DNA of 7,748 bases from JBFKUL01 sp041635755. Lineage in GTDB: Bacteria > Pseudomonadota > Gammaproteobacteria > Burkholderiales > SG8-39. The notes under the pieces were generated by a model that did no database searches, was not told the DNA's origin, and saw only the letters and a program-made list of their open reading frames with translations. Both the position numbers and the translations under genes were made by a program. The stretch covers positions 1-7,748 of the forward strand of contig JBFKUL010000134.1 of assembly GCA_041635755.1 (NCBI GenBank). Direction: 5' to 3'. Shown piece after piece: positions 6,830 to 7,748 of the stretch. Every line of letters begins with the position of its first letter. The stretch's first letter is position 1.

Positions 6830-7748
6830 ATGGATCTCACCGAACTGCTTGCCTTCGTCGTCAAGAACAAAGCGTCGGATCTGCATCTGTCCTCCGGCCT
6901 GCCGCCGATGATCCGCGTGCACGGCGACGTGCGCCGCATCAACGTCCCCTCGCTCGAGCACCAGCAGGTGCACGCGATGATCTACGACATCATGAACGAT
7001 GGGCAGCGCAAGTTCTACGAAGAAAACCTCGAGTGCGATTTCTCCTTCGCGGTGCCGAACCTGGCGCGCTTCCGGGTCAACGCCTTCGTGCAGCAGCGGG
7101 GCGCGGCCGCGGTGCTGCGGACCATCCCGACCAAGGTGCTGTCGCTCGAGGAGCTGAAGGCGCCCAAGATCTTCACCGAGATCGCCGACCAGCCGCGCGG
7201 CATCGTGCTGGTGACCGGGCCCACCGGCTCCGGCAAAAGTACCACGCTCGCGGCCATGGTGAACTACATCAACGAGAACGAGGCCGGCCACATCCTCACC
7301 ATCGAGGACCCGATCGAGTTCGTGCACGAATCGAAGAAGTGCCTGATCAACCAGCGCGAGGTCGGTCCGCACACGCTGTCCTTCTCGAACGCGCTGCGCT
7401 CGGCGCTGCGCGAGGACCCGGACGTGATCCTGGTGGGCGAGATGCGCGACCTGGAGACGATCCGGCTGGCGCTCTCGGGCGCGGAGACGGGCCACCTGGT
7501 GTTCGGCACGCTGCACACGTCGTCCGCCGCCAAGACCATCGACCGCATCGTCGACGTGTTTCCGGCGGCCGAGAAGGAGATGGTGCGCGCGATGCTTTCG
7601 GAGTCGATCCGCGCGGTGATCTCGCAAACGCTGCTCAAGACCAAGGACGGCTCGGGGCGGGTGGCGGCGCACGAAATCATGATCGGCACCCCCGCGATCC
7701 GCAACCTGATCCGCGAGAACAAGATCGCGCAGATGTACTCGGCGATCC
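6830..7748 (+). CDS. pilT: Type IV pilus retraction ATPase PilT (3' end cut by window edge)
   Basis: PilT is the hexameric cytoplasmic ATPase that drives type IV pilus retraction and twitching motility. 306 residues are visible of about 345, so only the last 40 or so are missing. The N-terminal PAS-like domain opens with MDLTELLAFVVKNKASDLHLS. Walker A is GPTGSGKS at 130-137 (K136), the Asp box is around ILTIEDPIEF, Walker B is DVILVGE at 198-204 (E204), and the His box contains H222 and H229. AIRNLIRE (289-296), needed for retraction, is present. These numbers coincide with those of P. aeruginosa PilT as I recall them, and the sequence is far closer to PilT than to PilU or PilB. It diverges from yggS with 56 nt between the start codons. 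A pilU gene often follows but lies outside the window. Confidence 0.97.
   Translation, partial: MDLTELLAFVVKNKASDLHLSSGLPPMIRVHGDVRRINVPSLEHQQVHAMIYDIMNDGQRKFYEENLECDFSFAVPNLARFRVNAFVQQRGAAAVLRTIPTKVLSLEELKAPKIFTEIADQPRGIVLVTGPTGSGKSTTLAAMVNYINENEAGHILTIEDPIEFVHESKKCLINQREVGPHTLSFSNALRSALREDPDVILVGEMRDLETIRLALSGAETGHLVFGTLHTSSAAKTIDRIVDVFPAAEKEMVRAMLSESIRAVISQTLLKTKDGSGRVAAHEIMIGTPAIRNLIRENKIAQMYSAI

Noticed and set aside
6797..7672. A 291-codon - strand frame opposite pilT
   Set aside because: His/Arg/Val-rich antisense of pilT; pilT is unmistakable and has a strong ribosome binding site.

Overview
This is a GC-rich bacterial chromosome segment, most likely from a betaproteobacterium or a related gammaproteobacterium. 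The evidence is the strong G/C bias at third codon positions, an aceA-aceK pair, and the conserved gene order pilT | yggS-proC-yggT, which is shared by Pseudomonas-like and betaproteobacterial genomes. No mobile element, CRISPR array, tRNA or rRNA was seen.

Left part (+ strand, 2-2868): the 3' end of isocitrate lyase (aceA), followed after a 44-nt gap by a complete isocitrate dehydrogenase kinase/phosphatase (aceK). Together they run the glyoxylate bypass and control the isocitrate branch point. AceK phosphorylates and inactivates isocitrate dehydrogenase so that isocitrate reaches AceA during growth on acetate or fatty acids. No malate synthase gene lies between or after them inside the window.

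Middle (2869-4088): a spacer of about 200 nt with GC-rich hairpins, then a TylF/MycF-type SAM-dependent O-methyltransferase gene. It has an extra helical N-terminal region of about 120 residues and a patch of codons unlike its neighbours. It looks like an accessory insertion between two conserved housekeeping blocks. It ends tail to tail with the next operon.

Right part: a leftward operon (6773 down to 4089) of yggS (PLP homeostasis), proC (last step of proline synthesis), yggT (membrane protein), a decayed remnant of the DUF167/yggU gene, and a small three-helix membrane protein. Diverging from it on the + strand is pilT, the type IV pilus retraction ATPase, cut by the right edge. The only mixed-function control region is the 56-nt stretch between yggS and pilT.

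Most of the window is ordinary core genome. The least ordinary points are the DUF167 remnant, which sits where the intact gene is expected but has no ATG start and no C-terminal part, and the stand-alone TylF-type methyltransferase. I see no convincing new multi-gene system.
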